Assembly (NCBI RefSeq): GCF_020283565.1
Contig: NC_060063.1
Location: 1,426,001 to 1,490,000 of the forward strand
Reading direction: 5' to 3'
DNA length: 64,000 nucleotides
Source of the DNA: Trifolium pratense
Lineage: Eukaryota; Streptophyta; Magnoliopsida; Fabales; Fabaceae
The translations under genes and the position numbers were made by a program. The notes under the pieces were generated by a model, which was given only the letters and a program-made list of their open reading frames with translations, searched no databases and had not been told where the DNA came from. Position 1 is the stretch's first letter; every line of letters begins with the position of its first letter. This document shows, in pieces, positions 11,601-19,979 of this stretch.

Positions 11601-12650
11601 GCCTTGCAAGCTTATTTTCACATTTCCTTTACCCATCACAGACATTGTAGAGTTATCACCAAGCTTAACAGTCTCACGAAACGTATCATCAAAGTCAAAT
11701 AACCATTCTTTGGTGCCAATCATATGATTGCTACAGCCAGAGTCTAGGAACCAAACCTGATTAGTATTGACATTTGATTGATTCTGAGCCATCATCAACA
11801 TTTCTTCATGCTCATCAAATTCAGCAAAATTTGCATTTTCCTCCCAAGTTGGACACTCATTCTGATAGTGTCCAAGCTTATGACATCTGTAGCATTCTAC
11901 AAATTCTTTTGAGGTACTTGCAGCTGATCTACCTCTCCCACGCCCTCTTGAGCTGGTACGACCCCTACCTCTTGAATTTGCAGACCCTCTTCCAAGATTG
12001 GAGTTAGACACCTTCAGAGCCTGCTCTTCCTCCTTAACCTTGTGAATCTTCATCCTGCCTTCATGAACAAGTAAACTACTCTGAAGTTCATCAATGGACA
12101 TGGTGGTAACATCATGTGATTCCTCAATTGAGCATACAACATACTCAAATTTGGAAGTCATTGATCTCAAGATTTTCTCAACAATGTTGCCATCAGTCAA
12201 TCTTTCACCATGTGATGTCATCTTGTTGGCAATAGCAAGGGTTCTTGCAAAGAACTCTGTGACTGATTCATCCTCTTTCATACAAAGAATCTCAAAATCA
12301 CGCCTCAATGATTGCAATTGAGCACGTTTCACCTTATTAGAACCTTGATACTTTCTTCTCATAGATTCCCAAATATCTCTAGAAGTGCCTCGTACAAGAA
12401 TGGTTTCAAGTATGGAGCGATCAATAGATTGAAAGAGGTAGTTCTTTACCTTCAGATCTTTCAATTTACTTTCTTCAGCAGCTTTGATTTGATCTGGTGT
12501 AGCATTTGCAGGAGCTACCACAACTCCATTCTCAATCAAACTCCAGTATTCTTTCGAACGCAGTAGATTTTCCATCAATTCGGCCCAATGATCATAGAAA
12601 CCGTCGAATTTAGGAATGGAAGGAGGCATAAACGAAGGGTGATCCGCCAT
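8667..12650 (-). CDS. Copia gag-pol polyprotein (1327 aa)
   Basis: A single open frame encodes all functions for replication through an RNA intermediate. In order: gag with a zinc knuckle CYRCHKLGHYQNEC (about residues 253-266) after a Gly/Arg-rich tract; aspartic protease with DSGCSNHM (about 303); integrase zinc finger (HRYGHLSFKG ... CSDC), then the DDE core with the Asp of HSDICGP, FTDDYSR and the Glu of NGVSERKN; reverse transcriptase with the active-site YVDD; and RNase H with SDSDYAGD, TTEAEF and HCDNSSSI. The order protease-integrase-RT-RNaseH defines Copia. No stop or frameshift is present. The ATG at 12650 is 118 bases inside the primer site. The protein would act in cytoplasmic particles and then in the nucleus. 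Every key residue I can check is present. Confidence 0.98.
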   Translation of the reverse strand: MADHPSFMPPSIPKFDGFYDHWAELMENLLRSKEYWSLIENGVVVAPANATPDQIKAAEESKLKDLKVKNYLFQSIDRSILETILVRGTSRDIWESMRRKYQGSNKVKRAQLQSLRRDFEILCMKEDESVTEFFARTLAIANKMTSHGERLTDGNIVEKILRSMTSKFEYVVCSIEESHDVTTMSIDELQSSLLVHEGRMKIHKVKEEEQALKVSNSNLGRGSANSRGRGRTSSRGRGRGRSAASTSKEFVECYRCHKLGHYQNECPTWEENANFAEFDEHEEMLMMAQNQSNVNTNQVWFLDSGCSNHMIGTKEWLFDFDDTFRETVKLGDNSTMSVMGKGNVKISLQGKISVITDVYYLPNLRNNLLSIGQLQQKNLTIVFSKDTCKIFHEERGLIVSTPMTVNRMYILLCPVITPSCLKTAHDSEGSLWHHRYGHLSFKGLHTLAKKDMVNGLPLLQESQELCSDCVISKQHRDSIPKTSSWRATEKLELVHSDICGPITPTSNGGCRYFITFTDDYSRKTWTYPLKEKSSALAVFKRFKALVENESNQSIKCLRTDRGGEFLSDTFNEFCSEYGIKRQLTTAYTPQQNGVSERKNRTLMNVVRSMLNGRNVPKRFWPEAVVWATYVINRSPTLSVKNMTPEEAWRGTKPSVSFFKVFGCLGYVHVPDVKRKKLDAKGIKCVLLGVSEESKAYKLYDPIQKKIIISRDVVFDENQGWNWDEKNTSKVVEDYQSIDLEVTEPMVGADEPTSSVNNGNHAGEENDQEDHDDNSSTDEEETSLPPRTRKPPGWTRDYVTDLNSQEELQNLAAFCNNEDPISYDEAVKVKGWKQAMDQEIESIEKNNTWELVDLPKGVKKIGVKWVYKTKYNEHGEVEKLKARLVAKGYTQQYGVDFNEVFAPVARWDTIRAILAVAASKGWPVNQLDVKSAFLHGELVENVFVDQPPGYDKQDGKVYKLKKALYGLKQAPRAWYSKIESYFTEENFEKCPHEHTLFMKYDGKGNVLIVSIYVDDLIFTGSSVLMFEEFKHSMERKFSMTDLGRMRFFLGVEVMQSDHGIFIYQQKYAKDLLMRFNMAQCNSVNSPIVPGNKLTKDQDGSIVDATNYRQIIGCLMYLLATRPDLTFSVCLIARYMEKPKEAHLMAAKRVMRYLKGTLNLGILYKRGEALKLQGWSDSDYAGDFDDRKSTSGYVFMLGSSPISWSSKKQAIVTLSTTEAEFVAATACACQGIWLRRILEQLNQQQDCTVIHCDNSSSIKLSMNPVLHGRSKHIDVRFYFLRDLTKDGVVKLIHCSTQDQIADIMTKALKLESFCKFRERLGLCDVHSLA

Positions 12651-12783
12651 GGATGAAGCTTAGAGAGCAAGAATCGAAGAAAGAATGAGGAAGAAGAGTA
12701 ACAGAAAACGGTTGCACCGTTGTAACAAACTGTAACAAACTTTTGAACAAACAAGTCTTAGTGAAAGGCTCCTTGATACCAAA

Positions 12784-12965
12784 TGTTGTAAACAAGGGGT
12801 TTGTATTCTCATTAATAATTCCAACAATACAATCTCTCCTTATATAGGGAGATACACATACACAGGCCTAGCAGACTTGGCCCATTGTCAAGGCAAGCCC
12901 ACTAACGCGCGCGCCACAAGGCCAACTATACAATGACTTGGCCTGCAAGCTATGTGACTCTAACA
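12784..12965 (-). repeat. Copia 5' LTR
   Basis: 182-bp terminal repeat that would drive transcription of the element on the minus strand. It appears identical to the 3' LTR, and the primer-binding site begins two bases inside the element. Confidence 0.97.
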
Positions 12966-12970
12966 GTTCT

Positions 12971-13296
12971 TACTCTTACCTTTTTTTCAATAGATTCATT
13001 TACTCATTGCCTACGTAACATAGTCTAGATTTACTACTAAATGTTGCATGCCATGTTTCATGAGAAGTAATTTTGTCAAACTATTTGCTTGCCTGCATTA
13101 AAAGTACGCATGTAGTACTAGCAGCTGTAAGATTATTTATATCATGTCATTATTGTCATCTAAGGTAGAATGGTTACTTGATAACAATATTTGGATTTTG
13201 GTTAAGTCATCATTTAGGGTATTATCTTACCTTCGGTTTGGTTTGCAGAAAAAGAGGTGAGATACAGATGAGGGAAGAGCGAAGAACAAGATGAGA
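12971..13296 (+). other. Flanking DNA with possible exon
   Basis: Ordinary AT-rich sequence. A good acceptor (ggtttgcag) ends near 13249 and is followed by a purine-rich stretch, aaaaagaggtgagatacaga, which could be an exon of the fragment on the other side of the Copia insertion. Not otherwise supported. Confidence 0.25.
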
Positions 13297-13668
13297 ATAC
13301 CTCATCTGATGCTTGCCTAGAGGTTCAGTTTGGAATAGTCTCATCTGATGCTTCAAAACTATATATTGGTTACTGTGCTCCACTGTAATGTTTGATCAAG
13401 ACTTAGTATTTGTGTTTTGAATTTTTTATGATCAAGACTTAGTATTTGTGTTTTGAATTTTTTATTTATGAATGTTTTATGGATACCTCATCTGATGCTT
13501 GCCTAGAGGTTCAGTTTGGAATAGTCTCATCTGATGCTTCAAAACTATATATTGGTTATTGTGCTCCACTGTAATGTTTGATCAAGACTTAGTATTTGTG
13601 TTTTGAATTTTTTATGATCAAGACTTAGTATTTGTGTTTTGAATTTTTTATTTATGAATGTTTTATGG
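13297..13668. repeat. Tandem duplication, 186-bp unit x 2
   Basis: The unit starting atacctcatctgatgcttgc occurs at 13297 and 13483 with almost no differences. Inside each unit a 35-36-bp segment starting tgatcaagacttagtatttg is itself repeated twice in tandem, so there are two nested levels. Confidence 0.95.
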
Positions 13669-13916
13669 ATTTCGAGATGTTTGTTTAATTTTACATTAGT
13701 TTAATTGATGAATGTTTTATAGTATTATTTATGTAATTTTAAAAAAAAATTAAATAATCGGCTATCCCAATTTTGGAGCTGGCCGCTCCGCTCCGGGATT
13801 AACTACTATATAGGTAGCGGATGAGTAGAATTAGGATGCGCGAGAAACTTTTAAGTAGCGAATTAGTAAAAATAGGGCGCGCGAGAAAGTCGTAGGTAGC
13901 GGATGAGTAGAATTAG

Positions 13917-13933
13917 GGAATTGACGGGGGCCT

Positions 13934-13966
<33 letters not shown>

Positions 13967-13981
13967 ACAACGCGCAAAACC
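13917..13981 (+). pseudogene. rrn18: Mitochondrial 18S rRNA fragment (NUMT)
   Basis: These 65 bases carry the universal small-subunit rRNA segment including gaattgacggggg and gtggtttaattcga. The variants cctgcacaag, gatacaacgcgcaaaacc match the plant mitochondrial 18S form as I recall it rather than the plastid 16S form (cccgcac, gatgcaaagcgaagaacc). It is a short nuclear insert of organelle DNA or RNA and is not functional. The preceding repeats (tagcggatgagtagaattag at 13818 and 13897) may belong to the same insertion. Confidence 0.85.
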
Positions 13982-14057
13982 ATATATCATTAATTTTCTA
14001 CCACCTCAAAGCAAAAAAAAAAAGTATTTTTTTTCTTCTTGTTTAATGGGGTTATAT

Positions 14058-14230
14058 ATGAAATGGTTTATTTTTTTTTTTTTTCTCATTCTTGTGTTTC
14101 TATAAATGTGATATGTTATAGTAAAGTTGAAGATGAAATCAGATGAGAAATATTAGTAGGGGGTTACCCATTACTATCATAGTAGTGGGTTACCCTCTAC
14201 TAAATAAGTAGTGGGTAACCCCCTACTAAG
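14058..14230. repeat. Repeat R copy 1 with palindromic ggttaccc block
   Basis: Sequence starting atgaaatggtttattt and running to ccctctactaaataag recurs at 14484-14625 and 15744-15895. It includes tagtagggggttaccc; in this copy it is followed by the reverse complement gggtaaccccctacta, so the end can form a hairpin. The three copies bracket the RDR6 fragments and look like termini or internal repeats of the carrier element. Confidence 0.75.
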
Positions 14231-14324
14231 ATATAGTAGAGGGTAACGCACTACTAACATGAGTCTACTGAACAATTTGTCGGGTCCTTTCATTTTGAGG
14301 TCAACAAGAAAATGAGTGTTGTAG

Positions 14325-14483
14325 TATTCATTTTTAGCCTTTTTGTCCAATCAAATTAGAGATCGTTCTGCTTGGTTTTTTGCTGAAGAAAAGAACATCA
14401 CTTGTGATTTTATAAGAAACTGGATGGGTAAGTTTAATCAAAAGAATGTTGCAAAATGTGCAGCTAGGATGGGGCATATTACT
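14325..14483 (+). pseudogene. RDR6: RDR6 fragment 1 (plus strand)
   Basis: The frame reads YSFLAFLSNQIRDRSAWFFA, then EEKNITCDFIRNWMGKFNQK, then NVAKCAARMG. This matches the plant RNA-dependent RNA polymerase RDR6 (SGS2/SDE1) segment whose family form is close to SFLAFSxNQLRDRSAWFFAE...WMGKF...KNVAKCAARMG. The codon before YSFLAF is TAG, where the family has lysine. After ARMG the frame enters repeat R. RDR6 makes double-stranded RNA from aberrant transcripts in post-transcriptional silencing and tasiRNA synthesis. This is a piece of about 50 codons lying well before the catalytic DLDGD motif of the family, which is not present here. Confidence 0.85.
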
Positions 14484-14623
14484 ATGAAATGGTTTATTTA
14501 TTTATTTTTTTTCTCATTCTTGTGTTTCTATAAATGTGATATGTTATAACAAAGTTGAAGATGAAATCAGATGAGAAATATTAGTAGGGGGTTACCCATT
14601 ACTATCATAGTAGTGGGTTACCC

Positions 14624-14788
14624 TCTATTCGACAATTCAACTTCTGGTGTTATACAATAGGCTTTTGTTCGAGTAACAATCAGTCTTCTAACCTCCATAA
14701 TATCATCGGACTGCTTGGAGATCTGATAAATTTTTGGATTTCTGAGCAACCATCTTTGGACCATTTCCAGCCTCTTAGCTGCGTCAAA
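14624..14788 (-). pseudogene. RDR6: RDR6 fragment 2 (minus strand)
   Basis: On the minus strand the frame reads FDAAKRLEMVQRWLLRNPKI, then YQISKQSDDIMEVRRLIVTR and TKAYCITPEVELSNR. It is the RDR6 region just N-terminal to fragment 4. It is directly repeated as fragment 3, about 479 bases away, together with about 120 bases of shared upstream tail. It ends where repeat R copy 2 begins at 14625. Confidence 0.85.
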
Positions 14789-15063
14789 CATTGGGCGCGT
14801 GTAAGTACATAAGTGCTTGTAAGTGCATGTCAAATACTAAAATCTTCTCGGAATTTCAACCAACTACCCCTGAAAAATTCACTCCAACTCTAGCCCTTCT
14901 TCAACGAATGAAAGACGATATTTAGGGATGATGTTATGTTTGTTATGTTTATGATGATATCGGTGGAGTTAGAGCAGAAGACGAAAATTACAAGAACTTA
15001 TGCACTTACAAGCAAAGACTCTAACATCATCCCTAAATATAGTCTTTCATTCGTTGAAGGACT

Positions 15064-15267
15064 CAAAAATTGATCTGAAACTTCTCTAAATCTTCTCAGA
15101 ACCCTATTCGACAATTCAACTTCTGGTGTTATACAATAGGCTTTTGTTCGAGTAACAATCAGTCTTCTAACCTCCATAATATCATCGGACTGCTTGGAGA
15201 TCTGATAAATTTTTGGATTTCTGAGCAACCATCTTTGGACCATTTCCAACCTCTTAGCTGCATCAAA
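15064..15267 (-). pseudogene. RDR6: RDR6 fragment 3 (minus strand)
   Basis: This is nearly the same as fragment 2 but extends further, through NRVLRRFREVSDQFL. The extension (15061-15134) is an inverted copy of the start of fragment 4 (15455-15528), with about 72 of 74 bases complementary and a 320-base loop between. No stop lies inside the RDR6-derived part. Confidence 0.85.
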
Positions 15268-15455
15268 CATTGGGCGCTTGTAAGTACATAAGTGCTTGTA
15301 AGTGCATGTCAAATACTAAAATCTTCTCGGAATTTCAACCAACTACCCCTGAAAAATTCACTCCAACTCTAGCCCTTCTTCAACGAATGAAAGACGATAT
15401 TTAGGGATGATGTTAGGATCTTTGCTCGTAAGTGCATAAGTTCTTGTAAGTGCGT

Positions 15456-15743
15456 ATAACACCAGAAGTTGAATTGTCGAATAGGGTTCTGAGAAGATTT
15501 AGAGAAGTTTCAGACCGATTTTTGAGAGTCACCTTTATGGATGAAGGAATGCAAACATTGAATATATATGTTCTTAACTATTATGTTGCTCCCATTGTGA
15601 AGGAAATCACATCAAGCTCCTATTCACAGAAGACAAGAGTATATAAAAGAGTGAACATCACTTGTGATTTTATAAGAAACTGGATGGGTAAGTTTAATCA
15701 AAAGAATGTTGCAAAATGTGCAGCTAGGATGGGGCATATTACT
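15456..15743 (+). pseudogene. RDR6: RDR6 fragment 4 (plus strand), internally deleted
   Basis: The frame reads ITPEVELSNRVLRRFREVSD, then RFLRVTFMDEGMQTLNIYVL, then NYYVAPIVKEITSSSYSQKT and RVYKRV, all RDR6-like. It then jumps to NITCDFIRNWMGKFNQKN, also found in fragment 1. About 40 codons expected between (the TILTEGFYLCGRKYSFLAF...WFFAE region) are missing. With fragments 1-3 this covers one contiguous part of RDR6, cut up and rearranged. It ends in repeat R copy 3. Confidence 0.85.
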
Positions 15744-15895
15744 ATGAAATGGTTTATTTATTTTTTTTTTCTTCTCATTCTTGTGTTTCTATAAATGTGA
15801 TATGTTATAGCAAAGTTGAAGATGAAATCAGATGAGAAATATTAGTAGGGGGTTACCCATTACTATCATAATAGTGGGTTACCCTCTACTAAATA

Positions 15896-16368
15896 AGAAA
15901 GAAAACAATCTGAAGGACTAGATTTGTTTGGTCAAATTATAACATTTTGTTGATTGTTTGACATTGACTTATTTAGGACGAGTATATTGTTTCCCCCAAA
16001 AATGGTGATCAAAAGATTGAATAAATGTATTGAGGTGCTAAGCCAGTCTCCTATGAAGCCCCGATACTTCAAAAATGACGAAGTATCGTGTCCGATACGT
16101 ATCCGATACCGATACTCGTATGATACTCGTATTGGGAAGTATCGGACAATTAAAATTATTTTTTTAAAAAAATAATTACCGATACGTGTCGGATACTTCT
16201 CCGATACGCGTATCAGAGAAGTATCGGGAAAATAATATTTTTTTTATGATAGAAATGAAGAAGATGAAACTGATACAATCTGTCTTTCCTCTTAAATAGT
16301 GATTAATGAATATTAGAGTATGATGTTCTTTATAGATTGACAACCATGTGTTATTTGTGGTATCGATG
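15896..16368. other. Intergenic DNA with gatacg-rich patch
   Basis: Between 16058 and 16230 the motif cgatac and its complement gtatcg recur more than a dozen times on both strands around an A/T core at 16150-16180. This gives an imperfect palindrome and may be the tips of a hAT-like or foldback element. No gene is seen. Confidence 0.4.
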
Positions 16369-16373
16369 ATTTA

Positions 16374-16500
16374 AAACCCCTTCTACTGCGATACCCCTTC
16401 TAGCTTCAGAGAACCCCTTCTAGCTTCTCAACCCCTTCTACCTACCACCAGAACCCCTTCTAACACATAACCCCTTCTAGTCCTATAAACCCCTTCCATT
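16374..16500. repeat. Degenerate array of aaccccttcta, 7 copies
   Basis: The 11-mer aaccccttcta (with close variants taccccttcta and aaccccttcca) occurs seven times in about 125 bases, separated by 5-13 unrelated bases. The spacers differ in length and sequence while the core is kept, so this is not a simple slippage microsatellite. Confidence 0.75.
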
Positions 16501-16701
16501 CACGTGCAAACTGCAAAACAAACTATTCATTTCAACTTTTTTCTCTTCACTCTATCAACTTCATGTCTTCATCTATCATTTTTGCAGATGAGAATACTCT
16601 TTTCTGACTATTACTCAATTTTAAATTATAGTATTTGTCTTACTCAATTTTAGTAATTGTCTTACTTTTTTATTATACATAAATACATAAATATTTGTTC
16701 T

Positions 16702-17133
16702 TTACGGGCATGGTTTCTTTACGGATTTAAATGAGTCCGTCGTTGATGACTTCCGTTTACCACTACTCGATGTTCTTCTTGATGTATTCAAGCTATAACT
16801 GTTAGGATGTTGGTATAAATATCTTAAATGTATGCTCTCACAAATGCATTTCAAATCATGATAATGCGAGATCACGTGTTTGTACATCACCGCCAGGCTT
16901 GACATCTTGTTTGTCTGCAAATTTATGACATTTGAGAATAAGAATAATGATAAGCGATGAAAAGCCAAGAATTAAAATTTACTAACCAACTTACCATTCG
17001 AGTGTCGGAGGGTGATGATGTCTTATGGGTTGCATAAAAAGTACCGTCATCAAAACGAAATACCAAACCATGAACCCCTTGCGACATTTTCTTGCAATAT
17101 TCGTGAAATTGAAATGCCAAAGAGTTCAATGTA
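16702..17133 (-). pseudogene. Unknown two-exon gene fragment (minus strand)
   Basis: Two open segments on the minus strand are joined by good splice sites. The upstream exon (about 17133-16999) starts after an aatag acceptor and contains NSLAFQFHEYCKKMSQGVHG and LVFRFDDGTFYATH; it ends atg|gtaagt. The second (16918-16702) starts after atttgcag and runs to a stop. It contains a basic Ser/Thr-rich tail with SSSGKRKSSTTD. I do not recognise the protein; the tail looks like a nuclear or disordered C-terminus. No promoter or first exon was found. Confidence 0.4.
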
Positions 17134-17197
17134 TCGCGAACCTATTAAGAAATACAAATTTTATACGATTGAAGCAAGAGAAATGTATTTTTCATAT

Positions 17198-17222
17198 AAT
17201 AATAATAATAATAATAATAATA
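17198..17222. repeat. (AAT)n microsatellite
   Basis: Eight units of aat in an uninterrupted run. Confidence 0.9.
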
Positions 17223-17642
17223 GAGCATTGCTATATATCCCGATACTTTTTTCCCGAATTGCTCCCGAACAGCACACGTCATTGTTACTAGCCAATGAAA
17301 TTGAGGTTTTAACCGAAATCATTGTAGTAGTCAATTAACACTATAATAAAAATCATTATTGCTCTATTTTTATTTCTTAATAAATTAGATAAATATATAG
17401 TCCCAGAACCAAAACCTTGGCGTCCCTCTATGTACTCTGTTTTGCTCACACTAAAATTTCTTTTCATGTGCACAAATGGTAAGGGAACCAACATATCAAA
17501 ATCATTCAAAGCAAACCAATATGATAAATTGATAAACATTCAAAGCAAAATTGTGGTTTTTATCCCTTGCTTTCTATTTGACTGTAGATATTGTGAATGA
17601 GTGCACTCATTATTAATCATAATCAAATTATTTCATTTTGCA

Positions 17643-17850
17643 GGACCCTAAACCTAACACGGATTTTATTAAGCGTCACACAAAAGGGGTTGATCTTCTC
17701 GATGATGAAAACTTAGTAAAAAAAATTCTTGCTATGGCTAGATCAAACGGGGTCCTATTAGATCAGGACCAGTTATGTTCTAACTTTGAAGCTAAGTGTT
17801 TAGCGGAAAAACTAGATAAGTTCGAAAAGATAGAAGTGGAGCCTTCGCAG
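17643..17850 (+). pseudogene. Unknown internal exon
   Basis: Open frame bounded by a good acceptor (ttttgcag) and donor (tcgcag|gtataa). It encodes a charged, probably helical segment starting DPKPNTDFIKRHTKGVDLLD and ending KFEKIEVEPSQ. Composition is protein-like and no stop is present, but I do not recognise the family. It is convergent with the fragment at 16702-17133. Confidence 0.4.
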
Positions 17851-17915
17851 GTATAAGTATATACTATATTTATTTGCTTAATTTGATCCATCCTTTTGTG
17901 TGTGTGTATAATCAG

Positions 17916-17918
<3 letters not shown>

Positions 17919-17946
<28 letters not shown>

Positions 17947-18060
17947 AATTATTATGGAAAATGCTTGTACCGAAAACTTCCTCCCGGAAAATTCCCGAAT
18001 GACCTGTCACTCACTTATCACCACACTTGCATTATTTTATTTTATTTTATTTTATTTTAT
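17919..18060. repeat. (ATT)n and (ATTTT)n microsatellites
   Basis: A run of about nine att units at 17919-17944, and tattttattttattttattt at 18033-18060. Between them is tggaaaatgcttgt, which resembles the terminus of the MULE-like element at 29748. Confidence 0.8.
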
Positions 18061-18888
18061 TCAACAATTTATTTCATTGTTTTTCTCTCACCTCTTCTTC
18101 TACCGTCCCAACAACAACAGTTTTGCCCCTTTATTTCATTGTTTTTCTCTCATCTCCATTGTGCGTCTGAATGTCTGTTATCACATCATCGTTGTTCTTT
18201 TTCATTACGTCTTCGTTGCTTTGCTGTTGTTCGGCGTCGCCGATGTTGCGAGTGCCGTCTTTTACTTGCTCGATTGATTTTCTGTGCAAATTGCGAATTG
18301 AATTGATTGATTTTCAATTGGTCGGCCACTAACAAATAGAGAAGATGAAATGTGCATAACAAAAAGGATGAAAACACAAAGTGAGAATAATTCTTGAAGA
18401 AACAATGGATTTGAAAAAAATAATGATATACAAAAAAGAGGAAGAAAAAGGATTGGGGTTGTTGCATGATGTTTTCATCCCTTGCATAATCTTACGGTAT
18501 TTTTCATTTTTATTTCCTTTTTGACAATTTTAATCCATGCATATTTCTTGCGATCATACATGCATTGCATCAAACCTTAATTTGCTAAAGGTTTTGTGTG
18601 TATTACTATTTTTTTAAGATAAAAAGAAGATTTATTAAGATAATTGATCTCATATTAATAGTGCACTTCGTTAGTATAAAAAGTACAATTTTGATAATTT
18701 ATTTAAAGCATTAAAGGAAAAACTTAGTTTTTGTGTAATCTTTGTTAATGCACACAACACCAAATTTTCTTAATAATTATTTGAGACTCCTACAAAAATT
18801 ATTTCCACTATTTCACTTGACCTCTCCTTAATTATTATTTTTTATTTATTTTGTTCCAAATTTTAAAATTATACTTTTCATTGTTACA
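18061..18888. other. Intergenic DNA, no gene seen
   Basis: A pyrimidine-rich stretch at 18060-18260 and AT-rich DNA after it. Open frames here have low-complexity composition and I do not support them as genes. Confidence 0.35.
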
Positions 18889-19395
18889 TGTTGACTGGGC
18901 AATGAGCTTAGAGGCAAATCCAACTAGCCCAATTAATATAAAAAAGAATATTAGGCCCAAATCCAGAAAGATCTAAAACGCCCCATTAGGCGATACGAGG
19001 CCAAGGCGTGATCAATAATCACGTGTCAATATCCAGAAAATAGATTTAGTATTATTGTAAATATCTCCTTCTTCCCTGTGTGAACAGCTGACTTTAGAAG
19101 GAAGAAACCAACTTCCCATAACCGCCATAGCTTGGAGACCAAGGTTCTCATCCCTACTTTCACGCTGTGTCACCAAAGAAGGCGCTGTAGACCGGATTTC
19201 CAGGAATCCTTGCTTGGAGAAGAAGACTAGATGCTCTATAAATAGCTCCATACTTTCATTTGTAAAGAAGATCACGATCTGACTTATAAAACTCTCAGGG
19301 TTGTTGGGATTGAACCAAGGGTAATCACACCATTCAATCAATAATATAACCCCCTTTAGTTTTTTACCAGAACATTTTGGCGCCCACCGTGGGGC
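18889..19395 (+). mobile_element. Gypsy-type 5' LTR and primer-binding site
   Basis: An LTR of about 486 bp runs from TGTTGACTGG to ACCAGAACA at 19374, with a TATA-like ctataaatagctcc near 19235. It is followed at 19378-19395 by TGGCGCCCACCGTGGGGC, the primer-site region typical of many plant Ty3/Gypsy elements. No second LTR was found in the window, so the element is truncated. Confidence 0.75.
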
Positions 19396-19460
19396 TGCGG
19401 TAAAATCATTTGATCCCAGCCTACCACATCAAACTAGACGAAAAATCAACACATTTCCAC

Positions 19461-19979
19461 ATGGCAGGAGAACACGGAAATAACGACAGTTCTAGCGTTA
19501 ACACCTTGCAAGCCGCCGTGGTAGAAATACGGCGCTTACAGACACAGATTGCGGCCATCGAGGCCGAAAGGACACATGAGAAAGAAAAAGCGAAAATGAT
19601 TTCAGAAGAGGAGGAAGGAGAGAGCATCATGGATGTACAGCCTTTGGCGCAGCACTTATGGGATACCCAAGTCATGGAAGCAATCAAGGTTCCTCACCTT
19701 CCTACCTTTGACGGAAAAACTGACCCTCGAGAGCATCTGATGGCAATTGGAACACAAACCGCCATAATCAATGCTCCGGAACACCTGAAATGTAAACTAC
19801 TAGCCGGCACCTTCAAGGATGTAGCCTTGCGTTGGTACATGAACCTTCCAAAGAATTCAATAGAAAGTTACGCGGATTTTCACAAAAAATTCGTTCACCA
19901 GTTCGCCGGATCGAAACACGTGAAAGTCACATCAACTAGCCTTTTTTCCATTCGCCAAAACCACGGCGAATCATTGCGC
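19461..19979 (+). pseudogene. Ty3/Gypsy gag, truncated
   Basis: From the ATG at 19461 the frame encodes an N-terminal coiled-coil-like region (ALQAAVVEIRRLQTQI is its style) and then a retrotransposon gag domain with HLPTFDGKTDPREHL, LLAGTFKDVALRWYMNLP and YADFHKKFVHQFA. The similarity stops near 19979, where the sequence turns into segmental-duplication block II. No zinc knuckle, protease or polymerase follows. Gag forms the particle around element RNA; here only the first 170 or so residues remain, and the rest was lost when block II was joined. Confidence 0.85.

Larger units (their letters stand above)
8388..12965 (-). mobile_element. Full-length Ty1/Copia retrotransposon, 4578 bp
   Basis: The two LTRs (8388-8569 and 12784-12965, 182 bp each) begin TGTTGTAAAC, end GACTCTAACA and look identical over their length. 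Perfect target duplication GTTCT flanks the element at 8383-8387 and 12966-12970. Read on the minus strand, TGGTATCAAGGAGC (12768-12781), a variant initiator-Met primer site, follows the 5' LTR after 2 bases. A polypurine tract AGGGGAGTG (8572-8580) precedes the 3' LTR. With identical LTRs, intact target duplication and an uninterrupted polyprotein, insertion must be recent and the element may be autonomous. Confidence 0.98.

Noticed and set aside
13917..13981. Functional rRNA gene or plastid 16S insert
   Set aside because: Only 65 bases; variant positions fit plant mitochondrial 18S better than plastid 16S.
17896..18306. 136-codon plus-strand frame
   Set aside because: It begins in the (ATT)n microsatellite and runs through pyrimidine-rich DNA; two frames are open at once.
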